Assembly (NCBI GenBank): GCA_930367215.1
Contig: OV884059.1
Coordinates: 226,857,803-226,921,802, forward strand
Reading direction: 5' to 3'
DNA from: Pollenia angustigena
Lineage: Eukaryota > Arthropoda > Insecta > Diptera > Polleniidae
Length of the DNA: 64,000 bases
In this document: in pieces, positions 56,901 to 64,000 of the stretch
Layout: each line of letters starts with the position of its first letter
How positions within the stretch are numbered: position 1 is the stretch's first letter
Position numbers and translations under genes: made by a program
Notes under the pieces: model-generated
The model's database searches: none
Seen by the model: only the letters and a program-made list of their open reading frames with translations
Told to the model about the DNA's origin: nothing

Positions 56901-58282
56901 ACACAAAGTATAAACACTCACACATGAAATAAAATGCAACCCTGATTCAATGAAAAGTATTATTGTTTAGAAATTTTTCAAAAAACGATGAAGTCGTAGG
57001 GATGTCAAACTTTTTTCATAATACTTGTCATTTTCGTGACACATTGCATTCACACTATCACACTTTGTCATATTACTTGAGTTTTTGACATGTATTAATA
57101 CAGAGTATAATAGTGTAATCTAGCCTTAAGTCATTCAGACTTGCAATTTTCGTTACAGCAATTCTTCAGTTTAAAGGTGAGTGAGTTGAGAAGATTTGGG
57201 AGGAGTACTCAGTTTCATGCAATTCGGTTTAGCTTCGTAAATCTCACATTTATTACTTGAAGTTGGCTGTAGGAGTATTTGTATTAACTATTAATCTATA
57301 AAAGCACAAGATAACAATACAAAAATTCCAACCTTGAAAGTTCATAATCTGGACACTAAGCAGAATTTAAACAAATTGCAGCAACAAAGTTTGCTTGTCT
57401 GGCCGTTGTCTTATAAATAATGTTTATTTCAAACCATATATTTTTTCTGAGTTTAAAGTTATGTTTAAATGATTTTTTTTTTAATAAAATAATAATAAAC
57501 TCTGTTTTTTTATTTTTTCTAGCTACAATGTTCCCAACCTCGATGGCACGTTTTTACCCGACAAAGATTTCATCGTGGTAATGGGAAATTTGGATCGTTT
57601 CGAAAAAAATAACAATACTCTTGTATTTGACATTATAAAAGTAGTTAAACGTGTTGAAAAGTTTAATTTAAACACATTTGATGATGACATAGTTCTAATA
57701 ATGTTGAATGGTACAGTACCAGCTAAACATCCCACTGTGAGACCAATAACTCTTAACGATGCCTCGTTGGCGAATGGTACCATATGCCAGGCTACTGGCT
57801 GGGGCAACACAGAAGAAGTTAGTAATTTTCTTCAAAATATATAGAACTATATTTTAGTATTATTTTCCTTCTTATTAAAGGGCTATCCTCCAGATTTTCT
57901 AAGAACAGTAGATTTACCCATCATCGTTGTAGAGGATTGTCGTAATAAAACTGAATACGGTTCTTCCATCCATGATGGCATGTTATGTGCTGGCTATTTA
58001 GAAGGTGAACGTGACGCCTGTCAAGGTGACTCTGGTGGACCTTTAGTTTGCCTGAGTCGACAAGCGGGTATTATCTCATCGGGTAACGGTTGTGCTTTAC
58101 CTTTAAATCCGGGTATCTACACTGATGTGGCTTATTTTAAGAATTGGATTTTAAAAGAAGTAACTAATAACAATGGCACCTTACCAATTTTTGCTCCCGG
58201 TGGAGTTTCAGGATTAAGTTGTTCATTATTTTTAATTAATTTAATGGTATTAGTTAATTTTGTTTATAGTCAAATGAAATAA
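50958..58282 (+). CDS. Trypsin-like serine protease, gene 2 (four exons)
   Basis: Exons 50958-51027, 51084-51297, 57523-57817 and 57881-58282 have the same lengths as in gene 1 and give 326 residues. Signal peptide, activation site (DPR before IINGT), triad (LCAAHC, DDDIVL, GDSGGP), S1 aspartate and hydrophobic C-terminus are all kept. The main change is in the substrate cleft: gene 1 has SWGSGC and gene 2 has SSGNGC, a single-base TGG to TCG change replacing the tryptophan usually numbered 215. Neighbouring changes (KP to LP, GVYTNV to GIYTDV) are in the same loop. The frame is fully open, so the gene is probably expressed, with altered substrate binding or reduced activity. Intron 2 is 6.2 kb and holds hAT, MITE and SINE insertions absent from gene 1. 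Polyadenylation signal AATAAA follows the stop closely. Confidence 0.9.
51462..52351. mobile_element. Non-autonomous hAT element in intron 2 of gene 2
   Basis: CAGGGTTGTCAGAT and ATCTGACAGCCCTG are flanked by the exact 8-bp repeat TTCACCTA (51454-51461 and 52352-52359). Gene 1 has the unoccupied sequence (TTTTACCCATCACCATGG, about 10930). ATCGCCAAAAA-type repeats stand near both ends. 890 bp, no transposase. Confidence 0.9.
52375..52933. mobile_element. MITE, GTTACC family, in intron 2 of gene 2
   Basis: TGGTTACCTGAAACGCAAAA at left and TTGCGTTTGAGGTAACGA at right are flanked by TA. It is the counterpart of 10940-11260 in gene 1, enlarged by a younger insertion at 52581-52762. Confidence 0.7.
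52581..52762. mobile_element. Short MITE with CAGGCGTGTGCTG ends
   Basis: CAGGCGTGTGCTG and CAGCACACCACTG frame 182 bp that gene 1 lacks. The CAG start suggests a hAT relative, but no clean 8-bp duplication is visible. Confidence 0.5.
54588..54800 (+). repeat. tRNA-derived SINE with an inverted 5' end
   Basis: From 54608 the copy matches the SINE at 55113 (GAACTCAAAGATCTTCTGAC, B box GGTTCAAATCC at 54673-54683, and the tail CCAAGTTGTAAAATT). Its first ~20 bp, TACCCACTGCACCACTGCAC, are the inverse of the A-box region of the other copy. This fits a twin-primed insertion with 5' inversion. Confidence 0.75.
55113..55345 (+). repeat. tRNA-derived SINE
   Basis: A box TGGTGCAGTGGG (55126-55137) and B box GGTTCAAATCC (55202-55212) are at tRNA-like spacing increased by an insert. 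The tail TTAATGAAAATTAAATTTGA ends in AATTAAATAATATC. It lies in sense orientation in intron 2 of gene 2 and is absent from gene 1. Confidence 0.75.
55350..56600. other. Remainder of intron 2 of gene 2
   Basis: A ~110-bp direct repeat (CACAATTGGGTCGTCCATCG type) occurs at 54036-54150 and 55797-55900. The rest is AT-rich and partly alignable with 16640-17090 of gene 1. No gene is seen. Confidence 0.4.
56605..56745. repeat. Degenerate minisatellite, locus 2 copy
   Basis: This is the counterpart of 17101-17300, with the same row of TTAATTTCGACAAAACTATG-like units. Fewer units remain at the left end. Confidence 0.5.
56776..57125 (+). mobile_element. TTAA-flanked MITE in intron 2 of gene 2
   Basis: GCCTAGATTAC ... 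GTAATCTAGCC is flanked by TTAA at 56772-56775 and 57126-57129. Gene 1 has the intact site GTTGCTTAATCATCGTTCAG near 17315 with a single TTAA-containing CTTAAT. The TTAA duplication is the mark of piggyBac-type insertion. Related copies are at 31490 and 32108. Confidence 0.85.
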
Positions 58283-58649
58283 AAAGATTAGTGCAAATAA
58301 AAAAATTTAATTTTTAGAGTATAAGTTTAAACTTACGAAATCAAAAGGCTATAAAGAAAACGAAAGCAAATGTTTGAAAGTTTGTTAAAATTGGCAGCGC
58401 TTATGGTATCATTCACAATGTACAAAAGAGTACAAAAAATACGTGGAAATTTTAAAACAAAACAAATCCGTTTACACGTGTCGGACAAATAACGCTGCGC
58501 GAACTGCGTTTCAAGCTGACAAAATCTAGATAGCTGTTGTTAAGTCTTATAAAGTGCATACATTTATGTATTTAAAAACAAATTTTGCGAATCTGTGGGA
58601 CTTTTAGACTTGGCGAATCTTTCCACGGGCAAACTACGTCATCTAAGGG

Positions 58650-58785
58650 CTGGTTCACACTCTTCAAGCTTAAGCCATCTAGTTTTGAGTTTTTAGGAGA
58701 GAAAGGAAAAGAAAAGACATTATATTTTCCCATCTCTGCTAAAAGCTCAAGACTTGACAGCTAAAACTTGAAGAGTGGGAACCAG
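58650..58785. mobile_element. Small inverted-repeat element 3' of gene 2
   Basis: CTGGTTCACACTCTTCAAGC and its near-inverse TTGAAGAGTGGGAACCAG frame 136 bp. Locus 1 keeps only the left terminus (20257-20278), joined to the same right flank (AACGGGAATTCATGCGCAAG). Confidence 0.6.
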
Positions 58786-58869
58786 AACCAACGAGAATTC
58801 ATGCGCAAGGCGTTATCTCTTGGTTCTTGGTTGGAAAATAGAACGCATGGGGGACAACTTTTTGTAACA

Positions 58870-59090
58870 ACATATCAAGTAGATAAATATTAGAAGTTTT
58901 TAAATAATTTAAGCTTAAGCTGAAAACTATCAAGTCTTTAGAAAATAAATAAAAATAATCTTTAAAATAGTTGGATTTTGTTTAGATCGATTAAGAATCA
59001 TTTTGTAAGTTGATAAGTATATTGCTTCTATATTTCACTAATTAGACCCACTGTGACATTGTGGTAAATGTACTGTAAATGAAGCTTATC
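58870..59090. repeat. Right end of duplicated locus 2
   Basis: This short stretch aligns in three pieces with 27325-27410, 29492-29572 and 31452-31488. In locus 1 these pieces are separated by the gypsy fragment and by the 29574-31451 element. Homology stops near AATGAAGC. Confidence 0.7.
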
Positions 59091-59385
59091 AAAAAGCTAA
59101 ATAAAATATGAGCTAAATTTCAGTTTTGTATTTTACAAAGCTTTTTTGTAATAGTCAGAACTTTGCTTGCTATGTTTATTGTGCTGTCGTTATTTGTTAA
59201 AATTGACCTGCGCTGAGCCGCATAAGTTTTGGTGGCATGTCGTAACGTCCACTATGACACTTTTTGGAGTGTCATAACGTCCATGGACACTATGACACTT
59301 TGCAAATGGACATTATGACACTTTCAAAGGTGTCATTAGGTCCATAATTACTAAAGAAGTTAAATACAAAAAAATTATCTGCATA

Positions 59386-59549
59386 CACGCAGAGAAAAAC
59401 ATGTTTCATTATGGTCCCAACCAACAAAACTATTTTTAAAGAAACTAATTTAACCATAATATGGTTGTCGGTTCCAATGATTTGGTTAAATGAAACATAA
59501 TATGGTAAACCTTTTTTTAAAAATGGTTTTGATGCTTTTTCTCTGGGTG
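59386..59549. mobile_element. TA-flanked MITE, CACGCAGAGAAAAA ends
   Basis: TA, CACGCAGAGAAAAACATG ... GCTTTTTCTCTGGGTG, TA. The 164-bp interior is a near palindrome of AACCATAATATGGTT-like sequence. Its ends resemble those of 12485-13314. Confidence 0.7.
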
Positions 59550-59586
59550 TATTTATTAAATATATAACGAAAACACTTTTGGGCGC

Positions 59587-60148
59587 AAGGATTTTCTACT
59601 TTATGGTAAAACAAATACCGGCTTCGCTAACTAAAGCTTCTCTGCACAGCCGGCTTTCGGCCAAGCGCAAGGATTTTCTCCTCTATGGTATAACAAACAC
59701 CGGCTTCGCTAACTAAAGCTTCTCTGCACAGCCGGCCTTCGGCCGGGCGCAAGCATTTTCTCCTCTATGGTATAACAAACACCGGCTTCGCTAACTCAAG
59801 CTTCTCTGCACAGCCGGTCTTCGGCCGTGCGCAAGGATTTTCTCCTCTATGGTATAACTGAATAGTCTGAATAGTCGGCTTTCGTTCGGAAACAAGGCAG
59901 ATTTTAGAAGCTTTACTTAGCGAAGCCGGTGTTTGTTATACCATAGAGGAGAAAATCCTTGCGCCCGGCCGAAGGCCGGCTGTGCAGAGAAGCTTGAGTT
60001 AGCGAAGCCGGTGTTTGTTATACCATAGAGGAGAAAATCCTTGCGACCGGCCGAAGGCCGGCTGTTCAGAGAAGCTTTAGTTAGCGAAGGCGGTATTCGT
60101 TATACCAAAGAGAAGAAAATCCTTGCGCCCGGCCAACGGCCGGCTATG
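59587..60148. repeat. Inverted array of 82-bp units
   Basis: AAGGATTTTCTC (with variants) stands at 59587, 59669, 59751 and 59833, exactly 82 bp apart. The inverse AAATCCTTGCG stands at 59957, 60039 and 60121, also 82 bp apart. Each unit contains the hairpin GCCGGCCTTCGGCC (or variant), TATGGTATAACAAACACCGG and AAGCTTCTCTGCACAGCC. A 65-bp non-repeated centre (about 59866-59930) separates the two arms. Confidence 0.9.
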
Positions 60149-60437
60149 ATCCCAAATTTGAAATTTTAACGGTATTTCAAAACAAATTTTACACATTTTA
60201 ATATTTTTCATTATAAGTTAAGTTATGGACATTATGACACTTTGCAAAGTGTCATAGCGTCCGCGGACGCTATGACATTTCTTTGATTAATGGTAAATAT
60301 TTATTTCTTATATTTGTTTTAAATCAGCTGATTTAAATTCAAAATAGCACACTAAATTATGAAGGGTGGTTCACAACAGTCGTATTTTTTCATTTTATTG
60401 TGAATCCTCCAAGTATGTCAGATATGAGGAGTCGCAG

Positions 60438-61850
60438 AACAAAACGTACTTTTTCGCATTTTTTGACAAATTGGTTTTTTGATATTTTTATAATATTTGG
60501 GTTGAAATCTTTAAGAAAAAATCTAGTTAGCATATTTTTTTTCTTTTTTTTTTACCAAGAAAGTGGGTTCTTGAAAAAATTGGTACATAACAAAACGTAC
60601 TTTTTTCATTTAATTCAAAACGTGCTTTTTTCATTGATTTTGCCATTTCTTCGTGTAGTTGTTTTAATAACAAAACATTTCTTAATGTTCTTAATTTGTT
60701 TGACGTTTATTTAAATAATGGTGGCTATTCTTGAAAACGGGTCGAAAAAGTGAAAATTTTCGTTAAAACAAAAACAAAGTTTAAGAAAATGTTTTTGCGT
60801 TTATCATACAATTTACAATTTTTTAAAGAGAGAGAAACGCGTCAAAATTCTCACGTTTATTTAATTTTAGAAATGTATGATACAAAAAACAAGTTTTTAA
60901 ACTTTGCTTTTGTTTTATTTATTATTATTACTTAAATGCTGCCACCTTAAAAGATATTAATTTTATAAGATTTTTTTTTGTGATGGATGTGGCGGTCAAA
61001 ACAAGAATTCTCATATAGTTCGAACTGTTTTGTTTTTGATCCAAACGAAGTAAACCTCCCATCTACAAAATATCACCATAACATTTCCATTAAGAGGACA
61101 TAGCTTTTTACCAGCTGATAGGGTATTTGGTCGTATTGAAAAAGACCTAAAAAACATGCTGTTATAATGGCAGCAGAAGTGTATTCTCAGATTTATTCAA
61201 ATCATGGTCAAGTTTTAATGTTGGGAAAAGACTGGAGTGTTCTGAATATAAAATAACTTGACTAAATTTTTAAAAATTTTGAAAATATTCAAACATTTAA
61301 ACAAATAAAATTTTATAAAAAATTAAGTGTGTAATAAAAACATACGAGTCCTTTAAATTTGAATAAGCAGAGGAACGGAACACCAATTTAAATTTACTGA
61401 AAGGAGGGAAAACACCTCTTCAATTTCTGGGGTGAAAGAAATTAAAACAGGCCGCGTGAAAAATCCTTTAATAAAACAGTTTGGTGAAGACTGGATTGAA
61501 AAACAAGGCGTTAATCTGGTTCAATAACTAAACAAAATATGGATGATTTAATAGAATAAGATATTGAGTGTACTTGCCTAGAGGAAGACGTTAATTTATT
61601 TAATTACTTTAAAATCTGTAATAAGTTATAAAAAAGAAGTGTTAATTTTTCTATTAAATTTGAAATAAAATAACAAAGTTTTCATTTAACTTATATTTTA
61701 CTGTACATAATGGTTCAGGTTTAAAAACATTCAGTCAAAATATTATCGTCTAAAAACGCACACCAAAACGTTATTTTTTCTATTTTTTTAAACAAAACGT
61801 ACTTTTTTCAGTTTTTTTTTTAACAAAACGTACTTTTTCGATATAAAATT
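60438..61850 (+). pseudogene. Decayed coding remnant (DUF7869-like) framed by a repeated 17-mer
   Basis: Around 61075-61160 the plus strand reads ITFPLRGHSFLPADRVFGRI with EKDLKN; the next frame continues VYSQIYSNHGQVLMLGKDWS. The wording resembles the GHSFLP...DR.FG segment of DUF7869-type insect proteins, a family I assign only from memory. A later piece (61375-61526) reads VKNPLIKQFGEDWIEKQGVN and ends in TAA. Frameshifts separate the parts. AACAAAACGTACTTTTT occurs at about 60438, 60588, 61792 and 61821, all in direct orientation, which may delimit the unit. Confidence 0.35.
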
Positions 61851-62126
61851 GGTTTGATATTAAACATCCTTGACATTTTATGTGTTGACTTACGGCAGTT
61901 TGATTCATCTTGTGGTAAGCAAAAAACTTGTTTCCATTTCCAGGTTCATGAAGTTTTTTTTTTTTTTTTTTTTTTTTTTTTAGCATTATTTATTTATTGA
62001 ATCTTCATATATTAAATATGAACTAACAATAATTAATCAAATCTTAACCTAATACGTTATTTTATGTCCTGCCAGTGCCAGACAAAAATTTTCTTCATTA
62101 CGGGTTTTGTTCACTAATATAGGTGT

Positions 62127-64000
62127 TTATCGCTCATCTAATTGGATAAGTGCTGCAGTGTCTCTTCTTCTTAAGCGAGTGTGGCCGCTATCATTTAAAA
62201 TATTTCGTGCTAGTGGGTTCGGGTGCAATTCGAGCCTTTTTAAGTATTTTACTGCATATTTCGTAATCATAGTTTTTTTTAAATTCCCTATGCTAATCCC
62301 CGCGAAGCTTGACGCTTGTTTGCAGGAAAGAAACCAGAGTCTCTGGCGGGAATCGAACCCGCAACCCCGGGGTTGATAGACTAGTTCACTACTAGCTAGC
62401 CTACCGGCGGTCTTGATCTCTCAGATGAAACGGTTGTTAACAAGCCTTTAATTGTGAAATTTAAACAGAGTTTATAATTGCAGATAATTTGTGGCTCAAA
62501 GAAGTTTTAACTAATGAAACATTGAGATCCTTGTGAATATTTGAGTTTTTAACATACCAAGGGGCAGCTGTGATTATTCGAAGTAGTTTTTTTTGGCGCC
62601 TTTGAATTTTTTCGATATTAGAGGCCGAGGCAGTGCCCCATAACTGAATACCATAGCATCAGATTGGCTTTAAGATGGAGTTGTAAAGAAGAAGTTTGCA
62701 GTCGAGACCAAGGACAGAGTTTCTTCCAATAAGCCAATGAATTTGGATGGCTTTTAGTTTCATTTGAGTTAATTTTGCCTCTATATGGCTTTTCCACGTT
62801 AAACGGCGATCTAGAGGAATACCGAGGTATTTTACATGCGAATTTTGAGGTATTATTTGTTTATTGATTTTAATAGGGGGGGGGGGCATGATTCCCGACG
62901 CAAGGTGAATGTTATATGTACGCATTTTTGCTCATTGACCTTTATCCTCCATTGCTTTTACCCAAGAATGATAGAATACAAGATTACGCCATGCGCATGA
63001 TTTATTGTAAGATGACGTAGTTTGTCCCTGGAAAGGGTTGCCATGCCGAATATACCCTAAGATTTTCGAATTCCTTATAAGATATGCATGGATTTTGCAA
63101 GAGATGGTAACCCTGGAATTTTAAATAGTTTGAAGTTTGGGTGTAGTTGTTTGTTGGCATTTCCGAAGTATATATTAAGTATAAAAGTGGGCCCAGGATG
63201 CTTCCCTGAGGGACTCCAGCGTCAATTTGCTGAGGAGAGCTTAAATAATTACGTTCTTTAATAATCAACTTTCGACCGACTAAGTAGCTTTCTAGCAGCT
63301 TGTGTGTGTTTACTGGTAAGTTTAGCTTCAATTTATGTAATAAGCCTTCATGCCAGACTTTATCAAAAGCTTGAGAAACATCGATGAAGAGAGCGGAACA
63401 ATATTTTCTTTCTTCAAAGGCTTTTCTTATTGCGTTTACTATACGATGGGTAAGCTCAATTGTGCTGTGTTCTCTTCTAAAGCCGAATTGGTGGTTAGGA
63501 ATACATCTATTTTCATTTAAAATTGGGGTTAATTTTGACGTTAACAGCTTCTCAAACAGCTTTGATATATTAGAAAGTAAGCTTATAGGCCTATATGACT
63601 CAACTTTTGTGTGATCCTTTCCTGGTTAAGGTATCATGGTGACTAAGGAAACCTTCCACTTTTGAGGATAGTATTCAAGACGTAAAATAGCATTAAAAAT
63701 TAAAAAAATAATTTTCTTTGCTATGCTGGGTAGCTTCAAAAGCATTTTGTTGCTGATCTTATCAAAACCAGGAGCCTTTTTGGGGCTTAAATCACAAATA
63801 GCCTTCTCGGTTTCTCTTAACTCAAATCTTAGGGGACCGCAATATCGTGAGATATTTTTGGGGTAAATACGTTTTTTAAATGATTGACAAACAGATTTCC
63901 TTTTTCAACATCATTTCTTGCCCAACTTCCATTCAAGTTTTTTAATGGTGGTTTAGAGACAACTGGCCTTTGGGATTTCTAGCTGCATGCCATAATGAGT
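62127..64000 (-). pseudogene. Jockey ORF2 reverse transcriptase, broken
   Basis: Minus-strand pieces in order are: KKAPGFDKISNKMLLKLPS-like start near 63780; FRREHSTIELTHRIVNAI (63500-63440); ALFIDVSQAFDKVWHEG with the first catalytic Asp; AGVPQGSILGPLLYLIYTSE (about 63150-63210); a deletion where the FADD active-site motif should be (about 62926-63000); VKYLGIPLDRRLTWKSHIEA (62780-62840); GTASASNIEKIQRRQKKLLR; and after a tRNA-like interruption LELHPNPLARNILNDSGHT to the stop at 62127-62129. In an active element this enzyme copies the element RNA at a nicked target. Loss of the second active-site motif and several frameshifts make it dead. Confidence 0.85.
62341..62412 (-). repeat. tRNA-like SINE head inside Jockey ORF2
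   Basis: The minus strand has a perfect T-arm (GCGGG TTCGATT CCCGC) with the B box GGTTCGATTCC and an A-box-like TAGCTAGTAGTGAA. The acceptor stem does not pair, and the middle forms a TAGACTAGTTC / GAACTAGTCTA type hairpin instead of a normal D and anticodon arm. The same head, diverged, is at 48796. It is a SINE head rather than a working tRNA gene. Confidence 0.6.

Larger units (their letters stand above)
59236..60280. mobile_element. Foldback-like element with inverted tandem arrays
   Basis: Outer segments at 59236-59345 and 60225-60280 consist of palindromic GGAC(N)TATGACACTTTGCA and TGTCATA(G/A)CGTCC units. Inside lie head-to-tail 82-bp units in one orientation on the left and in the opposite orientation on the right. 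Tandem-repeat-built inverted arms are the design of Foldback elements, but I do not recognise the family. No protein is encoded. A MITE is nested at 59386-59549. Confidence 0.55.
61954..64000 (-). mobile_element. Jockey-clade non-LTR retrotransposon, 3' part
   Basis: On the minus strand a reverse transcriptase ORF runs from beyond the window end to 62127 and is followed by about 145 bp of 3' UTR and a 28-base A tail (T-run 61954-61981). This is the usual 3' end of target-primed retrotransposition. The 5' end is outside the window. Interruptions show the copy is inactive. Confidence 0.85.

Noticed and set aside
59587..60148. Regular 82-bp spacing with hairpins, resembling a CRISPR-like array
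   Set aside because: Units are identical throughout without variable spacers, the array reverses orientation, and the DNA is from a fly.
62341..62412. Possible functional tRNA gene on the minus strand
   Set aside because: The T-arm is good but the acceptor stem does not pair and the anticodon arm is replaced by another hairpin.

Overview
The window is AT-rich eukaryotic DNA, most likely from a higher fly (a calyptrate such as a blowfly or house fly; this is inference). The evidence is spliced trypsin-like genes with short GT-AG introns and a TATA promoter, plus insect transposon families: rosa-like DD41D mariner, DINE-1/Helentron-like repeats, Osvaldo-like and mdg1/412-like gypsy, BEL/Pao, Jockey and tRNA-derived SINEs. 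Only two genes look like host genes. They are paralogous four-exon secreted or membrane-tethered serine proteases at 10481-18484 and 50958-58282, each predicted at 326 residues. Almost everything else is mobile DNA or its debris.

Layout. 1-145 is the end of a Helentron-like repeat. 226-2858 is a TA-flanked DNA element (called Q here) carrying a rosa-like mariner with an intact 361-residue transposase. 1981-5921 and 5922-9862 are a near-perfect 3,941-bp head-to-tail duplication whose breakpoint lies in the 3' part of the rosa element. 9863-20400 holds protease gene 1, its 6.9-kb repeat-filled second intron, and a 1.4-kb Helentron-like insertion with 153-bp tandem repeats. 20517-27325 holds a decayed gypsy element and a large imperfect palindrome. 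27411-29491 is a 5'-truncated gypsy fragment on the minus strand. 29574-31451 is a TA-flanked DNA element with a Harbinger remnant inside. 31982 to about 39835 is a decayed BEL/Pao element with a TTAA-type MITE in its 5' LTR.

From about 39858 to 59090 a second, diverged copy of the region around gene 1 appears. It has its own insertions: a second Q element (40493-45021) with a pogo-like element inside, a five-level nest of DNA transposons (45123-49819), protease gene 2 with three-cysteine-pair trypsin core and hAT, SINE and MITE insertions in its introns, and a TTAA-flanked MITE. 59236-60280 is an unusual foldback structure built from inverted arrays of 82-bp units. 60438-61850 holds a decayed coding remnant. 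61954-64000 is a minus-strand Jockey-clade retrotransposon running off the window.

The two copies of the protease region act as each other's empty sites, so many insertions can be delimited by direct comparison. I found no operon, CRISPR array or defence system. The most notable items are the paired-locus insertion record, the inverted 82-bp array, the Trp-to-Ser change next to the substrate cleft of protease 2, the intact DD41D transposase cut by a recent tandem duplication, and the gypsy integrase that lost its catalytic glutamate in frame.
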